From assembly GCA_020634455.1 (NCBI GenBank), contig JACKBQ010000002.1, forward strand, positions 992,001 through 1,056,000: DNA of 64,000 nucleotides, given 5' to 3'. This document shows positions 51,232 through 59,498 of the stretch, one piece after another. Each line of letters opens with the position of its first letter. Position 1 is the stretch's first letter. The DNA comes from Ardenticatenaceae bacterium (GTDB lineage Bacteria; Chloroflexota; Anaerolineae; Promineifilales; Promineifilaceae). The translations under genes and the position numbers were made by a program. The notes under the pieces were generated by a model. It saw only the letters and a program-made list of their open reading frames with translations. It made no database searches and was not told the DNA's origin.

Positions 51232-52609
51232 CTGTAGGCAGCGAGAAGAAGAAGCTGCTGCCTTTATGTTCCTTACTTGCGACCCAGATACGGCCGTTGT
51301 GTGCCTGCACAATATGCCGCGAGATGGCCAACCCCAACCCAGTCCCCCCGCCACTCCGCGTCCTGGCGCGATCCGATTTGTAAAATCGCTCAAAAATGCG
51401 CCCCACATCCTCTTTGGCAATGCCCATGCCTGTGTCGTGGACAGAAATGATGATTTCCTGGTTTTCGGTGTCGGCGTGGGCTTGCAGCGTGATTTGACCC
51501 CCCTCTGGCGTAAATTTGATGGCGTTGTGCAGCAAGTTGCTTACAACTTGATGAATGCGGGTAGGGTCAGCCAGAACAGTAGGGAGGGCACCCGGCAAAT
51601 CGAGGATCAGTTGCACATTGGCGCGCTCGGCCTGGGGTTTTAGGCGATCCATTGGCACGAGCAGCAAGTCGGCAACGGCCGTTGCCTGCAACCGTAGCGG
51701 CACCTGGCCAGACTCAATGCGAGACAGCTCCAGCAGTTCCTCAACCATTTGAGTTAGCACATCAACCTCACTTTCGGCGCGATTGAGGAAGCGAACGGCC
51801 GTTTCCGGATCATCGTAAGCATTATCTTGCAACGTCTCGATGATGACCCGCAGCGAGGCCAGCGGCGTGCGCAGCTCGTGTGAAACATTGCTGATGAAAT
51901 CTCGCCGTACCGTTTGCAGGTGGCGCACGGTGGTCAAATCTTGCAAAATGACCAGGTAGCCTGCTGCCCACCCCTCCTGGAATGGCGTGATAATGGCTTG
52001 CAAAAAAAGGTCGCGACCAATTTCTACAGCAGCGGTTACTTCCTGCCCTTCGGTTTGGCATTGCTGCCAAAGATCAATGAGCTGGTGGTGACGCACTACT
52101 TCGGCAAACGTGTGGCTTAGCGCCGCTTTTTCAGTGAGAGAAAACAGTTTACTCGCGGCCGGATTGATAAGCCGCACCTGCCCTTCGCCGTCGGTGATCA
52201 GCACGCCATCGGCCATGTAGTTGAGCACCGTGTTGATCTGTCCGTTTTCTTCCAACAGCGCCAAATGCTGCTGCCGGAGCTGGTCAATCATGTCGTTAAA
52301 AGTGAGAACAAGCTCGCCCATTTCGTCGCGGGTGAGGGGCAACATGCGGGCTTCCCATTCACCAGCAGTGATGCGCCGCATAATTTGGGTGAGTTTGCGC
52401 AAAGGGCGGGTGGTTTGGTCAGCCAGAGGGTAGGCAATCAGGCTAGAGGAGGTTAGGAGGAGTACGGCCGTAATCGAAACCCCCTTTCGCACACAAATTG
52501 CATCTCCCAAACAGCCAGGCCGCGATAGAAATGCAGCTAAACCAGCCATCACTACCGTGACCAGAATAAAATACGAAATTGCAATGCGCCAACGAATTTG
52601 GGGGAACAT
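51212..52609 (-). CDS. phoR: Phosphate-regulon sensor histidine kinase PhoR
   Basis: 465 residues. Two hydrophobic helices (about 8-28 and 45-60) with almost no external loop, then HAMP (about 61-113), PAS (about 120-230, GVLITDGEGQVRLINPAASKLF), HisKA with His244 in SNVSHELRTPLASL, and HATPase with NLLHNAIKFTPEGG, DTGMGIAKEDVGRIFERFY and GGGTGLGLAI. The lack of a periplasmic sensor agrees with PhoR kinases that read phosphate status through the Pst transporter and PhoU. It follows phoB on the same strand after the repeat at 52613-52707. Confidence 0.95.
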   Translation of the reverse strand: MFPQIRWRIAISYFILVTVVMAGLAAFLSRPGCLGDAICVRKGVSITAVLLLTSSSLIAYPLADQTTRPLRKLTQIMRRITAGEWEARMLPLTRDEMGELVLTFNDMIDQLRQQHLALLEENGQINTVLNYMADGVLITDGEGQVRLINPAASKLFSLTEKAALSHTFAEVVRHHQLIDLWQQCQTEGQEVTAAVEIGRDLFLQAIITPFQEGWAAGYLVILQDLTTVRHLQTVRRDFISNVSHELRTPLASLRVIIETLQDNAYDDPETAVRFLNRAESEVDVLTQMVEELLELSRIESGQVPLRLQATAVADLLLVPMDRLKPQAERANVQLILDLPGALPTVLADPTRIHQVVSNLLHNAIKFTPEGGQITLQAHADTENQEIIISVHDTGMGIAKEDVGRIFERFYKSDRARTRSGGGTGLGLAISRHIVQAHNGRIWVASKEHKGSSFFFSLPTASPDGP

Positions 52610-52612
52610 TTT

Positions 52613-52707
52613 TCGGTAATCGGTGGTCGGTGACCTGTAATCGGTAATCGGTGATCCGTAATCGGTGCGTGTTTACCGATTACTGTTTACGGATTACCGA
52701 TTACCGG
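52613..52707. repeat. Dispersed TAATCGGT inverted repeat between phoB and phoR
   Basis: Left arm with four TAATCGGT/GATCCGTAATCGG iterations, right arm GTTTACCGATTACTGTTTAC and GGATTACCGATTACCGG. The same family as 26972-27037. It makes a long hairpin in the phoB-phoR transcript. Confidence 0.8.
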
Positions 52708-52710
52708 CAG

Positions 52711-53439
52711 TTAACCGTCAAAGCGGTAGCCAATACCTCGTACGGTGATGATCCGGCTTGCGTTACCGGGGTCTTCTTCAATTTTTTCGCGCAGCCAGCG
52801 CACGTGGACATCCACCGTGCGGCTGTTGCCGTCGTAGGTCCAGCCCCAGACGCGCTCCAGAATAAGGTCGCGGGAGAGGGCAATACCCTGGTGCCGTGCC
52901 AAGAACAGGATGAGGTCAAACTCCTTTGGCTTGAGCCGCAGTGGCTTGTCGTTTAGCCGTACTTCGCGCCGATTTTGATCAATTTCCAGATTCTCAAAGA
53001 TGAGCAAGGGTATTGATTCTTCAATATCGGCTGTTTGTTTTCCGCCGCTTTGGCTGTTGAGCGCCTCTCGAATGAGCTCGACCCGGCGCAGCAGTGCTTT
53101 CACACGGGCCAGCAGTTCTCTCATGCTAAACGGTTTGGTAAGGTAATCATCCGCGCCCACTTCCAGACCCACAATCTTGTCTACTTCTTCGGTGCGGGCG
53201 GTGAGCATGAGGATGGGGAAGCTGAATTCCTTGCGCAAAATGCGGCACACTTCGAAACCGTCAATGCCAGGCAGCATCACATCCAGCACAATGAGGTCTG
53301 GTTTTTCCTGGCGGGCAAAGGTGAGGGCGGAACGGCCGTCTTTGGCCGTGACAACCTGGTATCCCTGACGCTTCAGGTTGTACTCCAGCATTTCTAACAA
53401 GGTGTTGTCGTCTTCTACGACTAAAATTTTGCTCTCCAT
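52711..53439 (-). CDS. phoB: Phosphate-regulon response regulator PhoB/PhoP
   Basis: From ATG 53439, 242 residues; the frame extends to a TTG at 53475. OmpR/PhoB class: receiver domain with Asp10/Asp11, phosphoacceptor Asp53 in LIVLDVMLPG and Lys near 103, a linker, then the winged helix with LRLKPKEFDLILFLARHQG and RTVDVHVRWLREKIEEDP. It binds DNA upstream of the pst operons when phosphorylated by PhoR. A TTAACA lies near 53513 in its own leader, possibly for autoregulation. Confidence 0.94.
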   Translation of the reverse strand: MESKILVVEDDNTLLEMLEYNLKRQGYQVVTAKDGRSALTFARQEKPDLIVLDVMLPGIDGFEVCRILRKEFSFPILMLTARTEEVDKIVGLEVGADDYLTKPFSMRELLARVKALLRRVELIREALNSQSGGKQTADIEESIPLLIFENLEIDQNRREVRLNDKPLRLKPKEFDLILFLARHQGIALSRDLILERVWGWTYDGNSRTVDVHVRWLREKIEEDPGNASRIITVRGIGYRFDG

Positions 53440-53595
53440 TTTTTCTTTTGTAACTCTGATTGGTGGTGGCGTCAATGGGATTTTGCTGGCTGATTGCAGT
53501 TTGATCCAATTGTTAACAAAACTTCTTGTTATTTGGTGCTGCCAGAGGCAAAGACTCGTTCAATTTTGTCCGGTGCAGAAAACGGTGCCATTAGT

Positions 53596-53642
53596 TCTCA
53601 CGCAAAGGCGCAAAAAGTAAAACTTTGCGGCTTTGCGTGAGA
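53596..53642. repeat. Dispersed TCTCACGCAAAGGCGCAAA inverted repeat
   Basis: TCTCACGCAAAG (53596-53607) pairs perfectly with CTTTGCGTGAGA (53631-53642), with inner GCAAA/TTTGC arms. It is another of the small hairpin repeats that fill spacers here, lying in the 53440-53815 gap between phoB and trpA. Confidence 0.8.
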
Positions 53643-53737
53643 CAATCATTTTGCCTGATGTTAAAGCCCCCATTTTGTCGGGGTACTCGCATACAGAACA
53701 GCGGCGGGTTATACTCAAAACGACAATTGATAAGCAA

Positions 53738-53791
53738 TTTCCCCGGAAAATAGTTAGGCGCAAATTGCCTCGCGAACATTTTCCGGGGAAA
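53738..53791 (+). promoter_or_regulatory. Long hairpin in the trpA leader
   Basis: TTTCCCCGGAAAAT (53738-53751) pairs perfectly with ATTTTCCGGGGAAA (53778-53791); a GGC/GCC stem lies in the loop. It ends 25 bases before the trpA ATG. No T-run follows and I see no tryptophan-rich leader peptide, so classical attenuation is not supported; it could affect translation or be a repeat. Confidence 0.45.
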
Positions 53792-53815
53792 TAAAACGCA
53801 AGCAGGAAGAAGAAA

Positions 53816-54625
53816 ATGACCAAACCCGGAACAGACCGCATTACGGCCGCTTTTGCCCAGGCCCAACAAACCCAAACGGCCGCTCTTATGCCCTACTTCA
53901 CTCTTGGTTACCCGGATGCCGCTACTTCGCTGGACATCGTTGAGGCGATTGCCCGGCACAGCGATTTGCTAGAGCTGGGCGTGCCGTTCAGCGATCCGCT
54001 GGCGGATGGGCCGACGGTGCAGCACAGCACTCAGGTGTCGCTGGAAAATGGCACCACCACGGTGGGCTGCCTGGAGATGGTGCGCGAGCTGCGGCGTCGC
54101 GGTGTGCAGACCCCGATCATGCTGATGGGCTACGTTAATCCCATTTTGGCTTATGGCGAGGACAATTACGTGCGCGATGCGGTAGCGGCAGGTGTGGATG
54201 GCTTCATTGTGCCCGATTTGCCGCCTGAGGAGGCCGCCGACTTTGATGAAAAGGTAGCGGCAGCGGGTCTGTCGCTGGTTCCATTTTTGGCCCCCACCAG
54301 CAACCCGAACCGGATTGAGAAGGTGACGGCTACAGCGCGAGGTTTCATCTATCTGGTGAGCGTGACGGGCGTGACGGGGGCGCGCAGCCAGATGCGGGCC
54401 GATTTGTCTGGCTTTGTGAACCGGGTGCGGGCGCAAACGGCCGTTCCCCTCGCCGTCGGTTTTGGCATTAGCACTCCCCAGCAGGCCGCCGAGGTCGGGC
54501 AGATCGCCAATGGTGTCATTGTGGGCAGCGCACTCATCAACGCGGTAAACGCGGCGGATGATGAGAACAAGGTGGAAGCGGCCGTTCGCTTTGTGAAAGC
54601 GCTGCGTGCTGGATTAAAACGGTAA
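53816..54625 (+). CDS. trpA: Tryptophan synthase alpha subunit
   Basis: 269 residues. Cleaves indole-3-glycerol phosphate to indole, which passes to TrpB. The catalytic Glu53 lies in LLELGVPFSDP and Asp64 in LADGPTVQ; loop 6 and phosphate sites are seen in YLVSVTGVTGARS, GFGISTPQQAAEV and GVIVGSALI. The ATG follows GGAAGAAG. No trpB or other trp gene adjoins it, so trpA stands alone here. Confidence 0.96.
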   Translation: MTKPGTDRITAAFAQAQQTQTAALMPYFTLGYPDAATSLDIVEAIARHSDLLELGVPFSDPLADGPTVQHSTQVSLENGTTTVGCLEMVRELRRRGVQTPIMLMGYVNPILAYGEDNYVRDAVAAGVDGFIVPDLPPEEAADFDEKVAAAGLSLVPFLAPTSNPNRIEKVTATARGFIYLVSVTGVTGARSQMRADLSGFVNRVRAQTAVPLAVGFGISTPQQAAEVGQIANGVIVGSALINAVNAADDENKVEAAVRFVKALRAGLKR

Positions 54626-54659
54626 TTGTGAATGAGGTAGTTACCCAAAAATCTATCCA

Positions 54660-54738
54660 AAAAAGCCACAGAGGGAAAAGAGGCTTTTGAGAATTGGACC
54701 TTCGCCTCAAAATGCTCTGTGTGCTCTGTGGCCAATAG
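54660..54738. repeat. Dispersed GCCACAGAGG...CTCTGTGGCC inverted repeat
   Basis: GCCACAGAGGGAAAAGAGGC on the left, GTGCTCTGTGGCC on the right, with a CTTCGCCTC core. The copy at 59388-59487 is similar, sharing GGACCTTCGCCTCAAAAT-like sequence. It lies between trpA and the convergent membrane-protein gene. Confidence 0.7.
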
Positions 54739-54750
54739 TTGGAGAGGCAA

Positions 54751-56736
54751 TTAATCATCGATCCCTAGCCGTGGATTTGCCCAGTACGCGCCGCTGCCTT
54801 CGGCCAAATTTTCCCCCAAAACCTCAAAACGGACCGTAAGGGTGCTGCCTGCGTACTGCTCCAGCGGCACGGAGATCGGCTGCCAGCTTTGTGTCTCGCC
54901 CCCAGTTTGCTCAAATACCGTTTGCTGCTCGCCATCGGCCGTTTGCAGCCGCAGGCGATAGCTGAGGCCCGGCAAGGGCAGCACGGCCGTTTCCAGCACG
55001 CTATTTTCTGGTATTGCCAACGAAACCTTGTGTGTTAGCCAACGGCCGTTGGCCGGGAGCAGCTTCACTGCCAGCTGACTGCCATTTTCCGCAGCCACAA
55101 TGGGCAGCGTTGCCGCTGGTTCTGGCACCACCATTTCTGTGCCGTCTGCGTCTAGCCACACCTGTTGGGCGGGTTCCGTCCACAAAAAAATCGTCTGATC
55201 ATGTGCTTGCAGTTCCGGCATTAGGTTGGTGAGCTGCCCATTTTGGTAATCTAGCACCACAAAATCGCGCGTCACCGGGTCGGCTTCTCTAAGGTGATCC
55301 AAACCGCCGCCGGGGCGCTCTAGCGGGGTATCGTACCAAAGCTGTACCACCGTGCGCGTAAACTGCGGCGCGATGGGAAAGCGCACGGCAAAAAAATGAT
55401 TGTCCGGGCTGATGGTCGGGAACATGTCGGCCAGTTGTTCTCTGGCAGCGGCTTCCTCAAGCGCGTCATCCAGCCAGTTTTGCTGGATGGGCCGAATTTG
55501 GTTGACGTGGTGCAGCAGAACGGCCGTTACCCCCGCCACAAACAAGCCTAAGATTAACTGCTGAGGTCGCGGAGTTTTGTCCTTCTTCCTCCGCGTTCTT
55601 CGCGGCCTCTGCGGTGAAAAATCATGCGCCAAAATCATCTCCAGCGTGGCCCCGATAGCCAGCGCCAGCCCCAGGCCGCCCTGGTAGATGTGCCGCCCTG
55701 CGTACAGCAGCGGTAGCTGCGTCCACAGCGCCAGGTAGATGAAGCTCAGGTGCAGTAGCAGCCAGGCCAGCCCCAGCCGGATTACCCGGCTGCCCCACCA
55801 AAACCACAAACCCACCAGCGCCAACATGACGACGACGAAGACGGAAGCGGCCGTTCCGCTCAGGGCGAGTAATTTGCTGATAAAGGTGAAGCGAAACAGG
55901 GTTACGATGACAAATTCGGCAAAATCCGGCCAGGTGAAGAATGCCAGCCAATCGGTTGTGCCCCGGCTGCTGATGTCCACCGTCAGGTTGGGGCGGGTGA
56001 ACATGATGACGATGTAGGCGGCGGTGAAGAGGGCAAGTCCGGCAAAGACAATCATTTCCTTTTTGGAGATTACAGATTGGAGATTGCGTCGAATCCCCAA
56101 TCTCCAATCTCCAGTCTCCAATCTCCTTGCCAGCAGCAACAGCAGCAAAAACGGCGGCAGCAGCATGCTTTCCTCGTGGGAGAGGAAGGTGAGCAGGCAG
56201 AAGAACAGGGTCAGGAGCAGTTGGCGGTTAGACGGCCGTTTCAAATAGCTCAACCAGGCACTCACCGCCAACAAAGAAAACAGCGCCGCTTGAATAATGG
56301 CGATGCTGCTCAGCCAGGTGACCACATCTACCCAATGGCTGTGAATGGCAAAAAGGGCGGCGGTGAGAACGGCCGTAAACACCCCCAACTTCAACTGCCG
56401 CGCCACCCGGTAGATCGTCGATACCGTCAGCGCGTGGAATAGCAGCGCCACCCAGTAAAAGCCCTCTGGCTGAAAATGAAAAATCATCTCTAACAGGCCA
56501 AACCAGATGAGCTGCAACGGGCGGTAATACCAGCCAATTTCATACGGATTCAGCAACGCAAAATAGGCCCACGGGTTGGCGATGGCCTGCTTAATATAAT
56601 CAAATTGCACATAATCATCTCCCACCAGCGCCCAATCAAACGGCGGGTAGTAGATTAAAAGCGTCATAAGAATGAGCCCAATCAGGGCGAGTCGCGGGTA
56701 CAGTTTGTTTCTTGTCATCAATTCTTGTTGTATCAT
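54751..56736 (-). CDS. Multi-pass GT-C-like membrane protein with two repeat-derived insertions
   Basis: 661 residues (655 from the ATG at 56718; neither start has a good ribosome site). Ten or more membrane helices and a C-terminal beta-rich extracytoplasmic domain of about 200 residues. An early loop with DDYVQFDYIKQAI is like the aspartate-bearing first loop of GT-C/PMT-type glycosyltransferases, so lipid-linked sugar transfer is plausible. Two loops are encoded by dispersed intergenic-type repeats: LETGDWRLGIRRNLQSVIS and SPQRPRRTRRKKDKTPRPQ. Both keep the frame. Family assignment is tentative. Confidence 0.75.
   Translation of the reverse strand: MIQQELMTRNKLYPRLALIGLILMTLLIYYPPFDWALVGDDYVQFDYIKQAIANPWAYFALLNPYEIGWYYRPLQLIWFGLLEMIFHFQPEGFYWVALLFHALTVSTIYRVARQLKLGVFTAVLTAALFAIHSHWVDVVTWLSSIAIIQAALFSLLAVSAWLSYLKRPSNRQLLLTLFFCLLTFLSHEESMLLPPFLLLLLLARRLETGDWRLGIRRNLQSVISKKEMIVFAGLALFTAAYIVIMFTRPNLTVDISSRGTTDWLAFFTWPDFAEFVIVTLFRFTFISKLLALSGTAASVFVVVMLALVGLWFWWGSRVIRLGLAWLLLHLSFIYLALWTQLPLLYAGRHIYQGGLGLALAIGATLEMILAHDFSPQRPRRTRRKKDKTPRPQQLILGLFVAGVTAVLLHHVNQIRPIQQNWLDDALEEAAAREQLADMFPTISPDNHFFAVRFPIAPQFTRTVVQLWYDTPLERPGGGLDHLREADPVTRDFVVLDYQNGQLTNLMPELQAHDQTIFLWTEPAQQVWLDADGTEMVVPEPAATLPIVAAENGSQLAVKLLPANGRWLTHKVSLAIPENSVLETAVLPLPGLSYRLRLQTADGEQQTVFEQTGGETQSWQPISVPLEQYAGSTLTVRFEVLGENLAEGSGAYWANPRLGIDD
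55569..55622. repeat. Repeat of the GCAGAGGCCGCGAAGAACGC family inside a coding sequence
   Basis: On the minus strand the sequence runs TTTTTCACCGCAGAGGCC, CGAAGAACGCGGAGGAAG and AAAACTCCGCGACCTCAG. It looks like the CCACAGAG-type spacer repeats and yields a very basic, proline/arginine-rich loop in the membrane protein. Confidence 0.6.
56069..56126. repeat. GGAGATTGGAGATT repeat inside a coding sequence
   Basis: ACAGATTGGAGATTGCG on the left and CAATCTCCAATCTCCAGTCT on the right form the same inverted repeat as in the carA-carB spacer (5468-5538). Here it is read through as part of the membrane protein. Confidence 0.8.
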
Positions 56737-56794
56737 CCAGAAATTGGCTAATTGTTAATGGTTAATGGTAAATTGTCAAAGAATGCTATGGAAT

Positions 56795-56838
56795 CTAACA
56801 TCAAAAAATCTGCGTTAATCTGCGAAATCTGCGGATAA
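56795..56838. repeat. Partial ATCTGCGTTAATCTGCGAAA repeat
   Basis: ATCTGCGTTAATCTGCGAAA followed by TCTGCGGATAAA is one arm of the repeat at 58914-58986. It lies directly before the YyaL-like gene and supplies part of its leader. Confidence 0.65.
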
Positions 56839-56853
56839 ATTTTAAGGAAGTCA

Positions 56854-58890
56854 ATGCCCAACAAACTCGCTCAAGAAACCAGCCCCTACCTGCTCCAACA
56901 CGTGGATAATCCTGTCGATTGGTATCCCTGGAGTGAAGAAGCGCTGCACCGCGCCCGCCAGGAAGACAAGCCAATTTTGCTCAGCATCGGCTACGCCGCT
57001 TGCCACTGGTGCCATGTGATGGCTCACGAATCGTTTGAAAATCCAGCTACGGCCGAATTTATGAACAACCACTTCATCAACATCAAAGTGGACCGCGAAG
57101 AGCGCCCCGACCTCGATGCGATTTACATGCAGGCGGTGGTGGCCATGACCGGGCAGGGTGGCTGGCCGATGACCGTTTTCCTCACGCCGGAAGGACGGCC
57201 GTTTTACGGCGGTACCTACTTCCCACCCGCGCCACGCTACGGCATGCCCAGCTTTGTTCAGCTCATGCAGGGCATCGTCAATGCCTGGGAAACCAAGCGC
57301 AGCGAAATTGTGCAAAGTTCGGGGGACATTACGAAGCATTTGCAGCGAACGGCCGTACTCACCGACGAAGCAGATGTGCTGACCCCCGGCATGTTTGGCA
57401 AAGCCACGGCTGCCCTGGCCCAAACCTTTGACCACGAGCGCGGTGGCTTTGGCGGCGCACCCAAATTCCCGCCCTCCATGACCCTGGAATATTTGCTGCA
57501 AAGCTTTGTGCTGCACAAAGATAGCCGCACGCTGCACATGGCCGAAACCACGCTCAAAAAGATGGCCTACGGCGGCATGTACGATCAGTTGGGCGGCGGC
57601 TTCGCCCGCTACTCGACAGACGAAAACTGGCTGGTGCCCCACTTCGAGAAGATGCTGTACGACAACGCCCTGCTGGCCCGCGCCTACCTGCACGCCTACC
57701 AGGTCACTCAGGAGCCGCTCTACCGCCGCATCGTCGAAGAAACGCTGGACTTTGTGGTGCGCGAACTGCGCCACGAAGATGGCGGCTTCTACAGCAGCTA
57801 CGACGCCGACAGCGAGGGGGAAGAGGGCAAATTTTACACCTGGTCTGCCCCGGAAATTGAGGGGTATCTGGGTGAAGACGCCGCGCTGTTCAAGCTGCGC
57901 TACGGCGTCACCGAGCGGGGCAACTGGGAAGGTACCAACATCCTCAACATCCAAAAAGAGCTGGATGAGGTGGCCTGGGCCAGCAAAATGAGCGAGGCAA
58001 AGGCCCAGGAAAAATTAAATGCCGCCAAACAAAAATTGTACGCTATTCGTGCCGAGCGCATCTGGCCAGGGCTGGACGACAAGGTGCTGACCGCCTGGAA
58101 TGGCCTGATGCTGGCCGCGTTTGCCGAGGCGGGGCGCGTTTTGCAGCGACCTGATTACACGGAAACGGCCGTTCACAACGCCCAATTCCTCTACAAAACG
58201 ATGCGCACGGGGAACGGCCGTCTTCTGCGCACCTGGAAATCTGGAGCCGACGCCAAGTACAACGGCTACCTGGAAGATTACGCCTATCTGGCCGATGGCC
58301 TGCTGGCGCTCTACCAAACCACCTTCGCTGAGCGCTGGTTCCACTGGGCGCACGAACTGGCCGAAACGATGCGCACCCACTTTTACGACGCCGATCACGG
58401 CGGCTTTTTCGACACGTCAGACGACCACGAGGCGCTCATCCACCGCCCCAAGGATTTGCAGGACAACGCCGTGCCCAGCGCCAACGCAATGGCGGCCCAG
58501 GTGCTGTTGAAGCTCAGTTTGTATTTGGGGAATGAAAGCTATTGGGAATTGGCAGAAACGGCCGTATCCTCCCTCTACGGTGCGATGGTGCAGTACCCGA
58601 ATGCGTTTGCCCACTGGTTGGGAGCGGCCGTTTTCATCACCAGCCAGCCGCAGGAACTGGCCGTCATCGGCGATGTGGATGCCCCCGATACCGAGGCGCT
58701 CATCGCCACCGCCTTTGCCGCCTTCCGACCCAATCTGGTGGTGGCCGCAGGCAGCCCCAGCAGCGACATTCCGCTGCTCACCGAGCGCAAGCGGCTGGAC
58801 GGCAAAGCCACCGCCTACGTCTGCCGCCGCTTTGTTTGCCAGCAGCCTGTCAATTCGCCCGAAGCCCTGGCAGCGCAGCTAGAACCATAA
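56854..58890 (+). CDS. YyaL/SPATA20-type protein: thioredoxin-like DUF255 domain plus six-hairpin glycosidase-like fold
   Basis: 678 residues. The DUF255 thioredoxin-like domain (about 1-165) opens NKLAQETSPYLLQHVDNPVDW and has the CHWC motif (Cys50-Cys53) in AACHWCHVMAHESF and GGWPMTVFLTPEGRPF. A helical (alpha/alpha)6 barrel follows, with GGGFARYSTDENWLVPHFEKMLYDN and SYDADSEGEEGKFYTW. The family is conserved from bacteria to humans; proposed roles are redox and N-acylglucosamine epimerase-like, but unproven. AAGGAAGT precedes the ATG. Confidence 0.93.
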   Translation: MPNKLAQETSPYLLQHVDNPVDWYPWSEEALHRARQEDKPILLSIGYAACHWCHVMAHESFENPATAEFMNNHFINIKVDREERPDLDAIYMQAVVAMTGQGGWPMTVFLTPEGRPFYGGTYFPPAPRYGMPSFVQLMQGIVNAWETKRSEIVQSSGDITKHLQRTAVLTDEADVLTPGMFGKATAALAQTFDHERGGFGGAPKFPPSMTLEYLLQSFVLHKDSRTLHMAETTLKKMAYGGMYDQLGGGFARYSTDENWLVPHFEKMLYDNALLARAYLHAYQVTQEPLYRRIVEETLDFVVRELRHEDGGFYSSYDADSEGEEGKFYTWSAPEIEGYLGEDAALFKLRYGVTERGNWEGTNILNIQKELDEVAWASKMSEAKAQEKLNAAKQKLYAIRAERIWPGLDDKVLTAWNGLMLAAFAEAGRVLQRPDYTETAVHNAQFLYKTMRTGNGRLLRTWKSGADAKYNGYLEDYAYLADGLLALYQTTFAERWFHWAHELAETMRTHFYDADHGGFFDTSDDHEALIHRPKDLQDNAVPSANAMAAQVLLKLSLYLGNESYWELAETAVSSLYGAMVQYPNAFAHWLGAAVFITSQPQELAVIGDVDAPDTEALIATAFAAFRPNLVVAAGSPSSDIPLLTERKRLDGKATAYVCRRFVCQQPVNSPEALAAQLEP

Positions 58891-58913
58891 GACGATATCA
58901 AGAATAAGAATCA

Positions 58914-58986
58914 ATCCACAGATTAACGCAGATTTCGCAGATTTTGAACCGTGTAATCTGCGCTAATCTGCGAAATCTGCGGATAA
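58914..58986. repeat. Dispersed CCACAGATTAACGCAGATTTCGCAG inverted repeat
   Basis: ATCCACAGATTAACGCAGAT and TTCGCAGATT on the left are mirrored by AATCTGCGCTAATCTGCG and AAATCTGCGGAT on the right. It is one of the most regular copies of this family and fills the spacer before the DUF488 gene. Confidence 0.85.
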
Positions 58987-59018
58987 GAGTTAACCTAATC
59001 ACTTTAATCAATGGTGCT

Positions 59019-59384
59019 ATGAAATACGACGAAATTACACTGCAACTCAAACGAATCTACGATGACCCCAGCCCCGACGACGGCTTCCGCGTACTGGTGG
59101 ACCGGCTCTGGCCGCGCGGCGTCAGCAAAGAAGACGCACAGGTTGATTTCTGGCTGGGCGACATCGCCCCGTCGCCGGGACTGCGCAAATGGTTCGATCA
59201 CGAACCGGCCCGCTGGGACGAATTTGTTGATCGCTACTTTGCCGAACTGGATGAAAATCCTCTGGTGGTGACAGAACTGTTCCAAAAGACAACCAGTGGC
59301 AATATCACCCTGCTTTTTGCCGCCAAGGATGCAAAATTTAATCACGCCGTGGCCTTAAAAATGTATCTGGAAGGAAATGATTAA
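59019..59384 (+). CDS. DUF488 family protein
   Basis: 121 residues from ATG 59019; the open frame before it is repeat sequence. DUF488 signature: LQLKRIYDDPSPDDGFRVLVDRLWPRG, LGDIAPSPGLRKWFDHEPARWDEF and LLFAAKDAKFNHAVALK. The family is conserved, of unknown function; the L-W-P-R-G stretch is the most conserved part. No strong ribosome site is visible. Confidence 0.9.
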   Translation: MKYDEITLQLKRIYDDPSPDDGFRVLVDRLWPRGVSKEDAQVDFWLGDIAPSPGLRKWFDHEPARWDEFVDRYFAELDENPLVVTELFQKTTSGNITLLFAAKDAKFNHAVALKMYLEGND

Positions 59385-59387
59385 GAA

Positions 59388-59487
59388 AAGCCACAGGCTT
59401 GTGCTGAGCGTAGCCGAAGCAGGAAAAAGAGAAACCTGAGAAATGAACCTTCGTCTCAAAATCCTCTGTGCGCTCTGTGGCCAAAAT
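59388..59487. repeat. Dispersed GCCACAG...CTCTGTGGCC repeat with an internal GTGCTGAGCGTAGCC segment
   Basis: AAAGCCACAGGCTTGTGCTG starts the left side; CTTCGTCTCAAAATCCTCTG and GCGCTCTGTGGCC the right. GCTGAGCGTAGCCGAAGC in the middle is another common small repeat. It lies between the convergent DUF488 and DUF3592 genes. Confidence 0.65.
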
Positions 59488-59498
59488 TTGGATAGGCG

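Noticed and set aside
53596..53642. Possible CRISPR or direct-repeat array among the iterated spacer sequences
   Set aside because: The iterated units (CAGATT, ATCGGT, GGAGATT) are 6-9 bases in mirrored arms without unique spacers, and no cas gene is present.
53644..53815. Classical trp attenuator with leader peptide
   Set aside because: No short frame with tandem Trp codons and no T-run after the hairpin.
56851..57954. Minus-strand open frame of 367 codons opposite the YyaL-like gene
   Set aside because: The YyaL-like protein is complete with all family motifs; the antisense frame has none.
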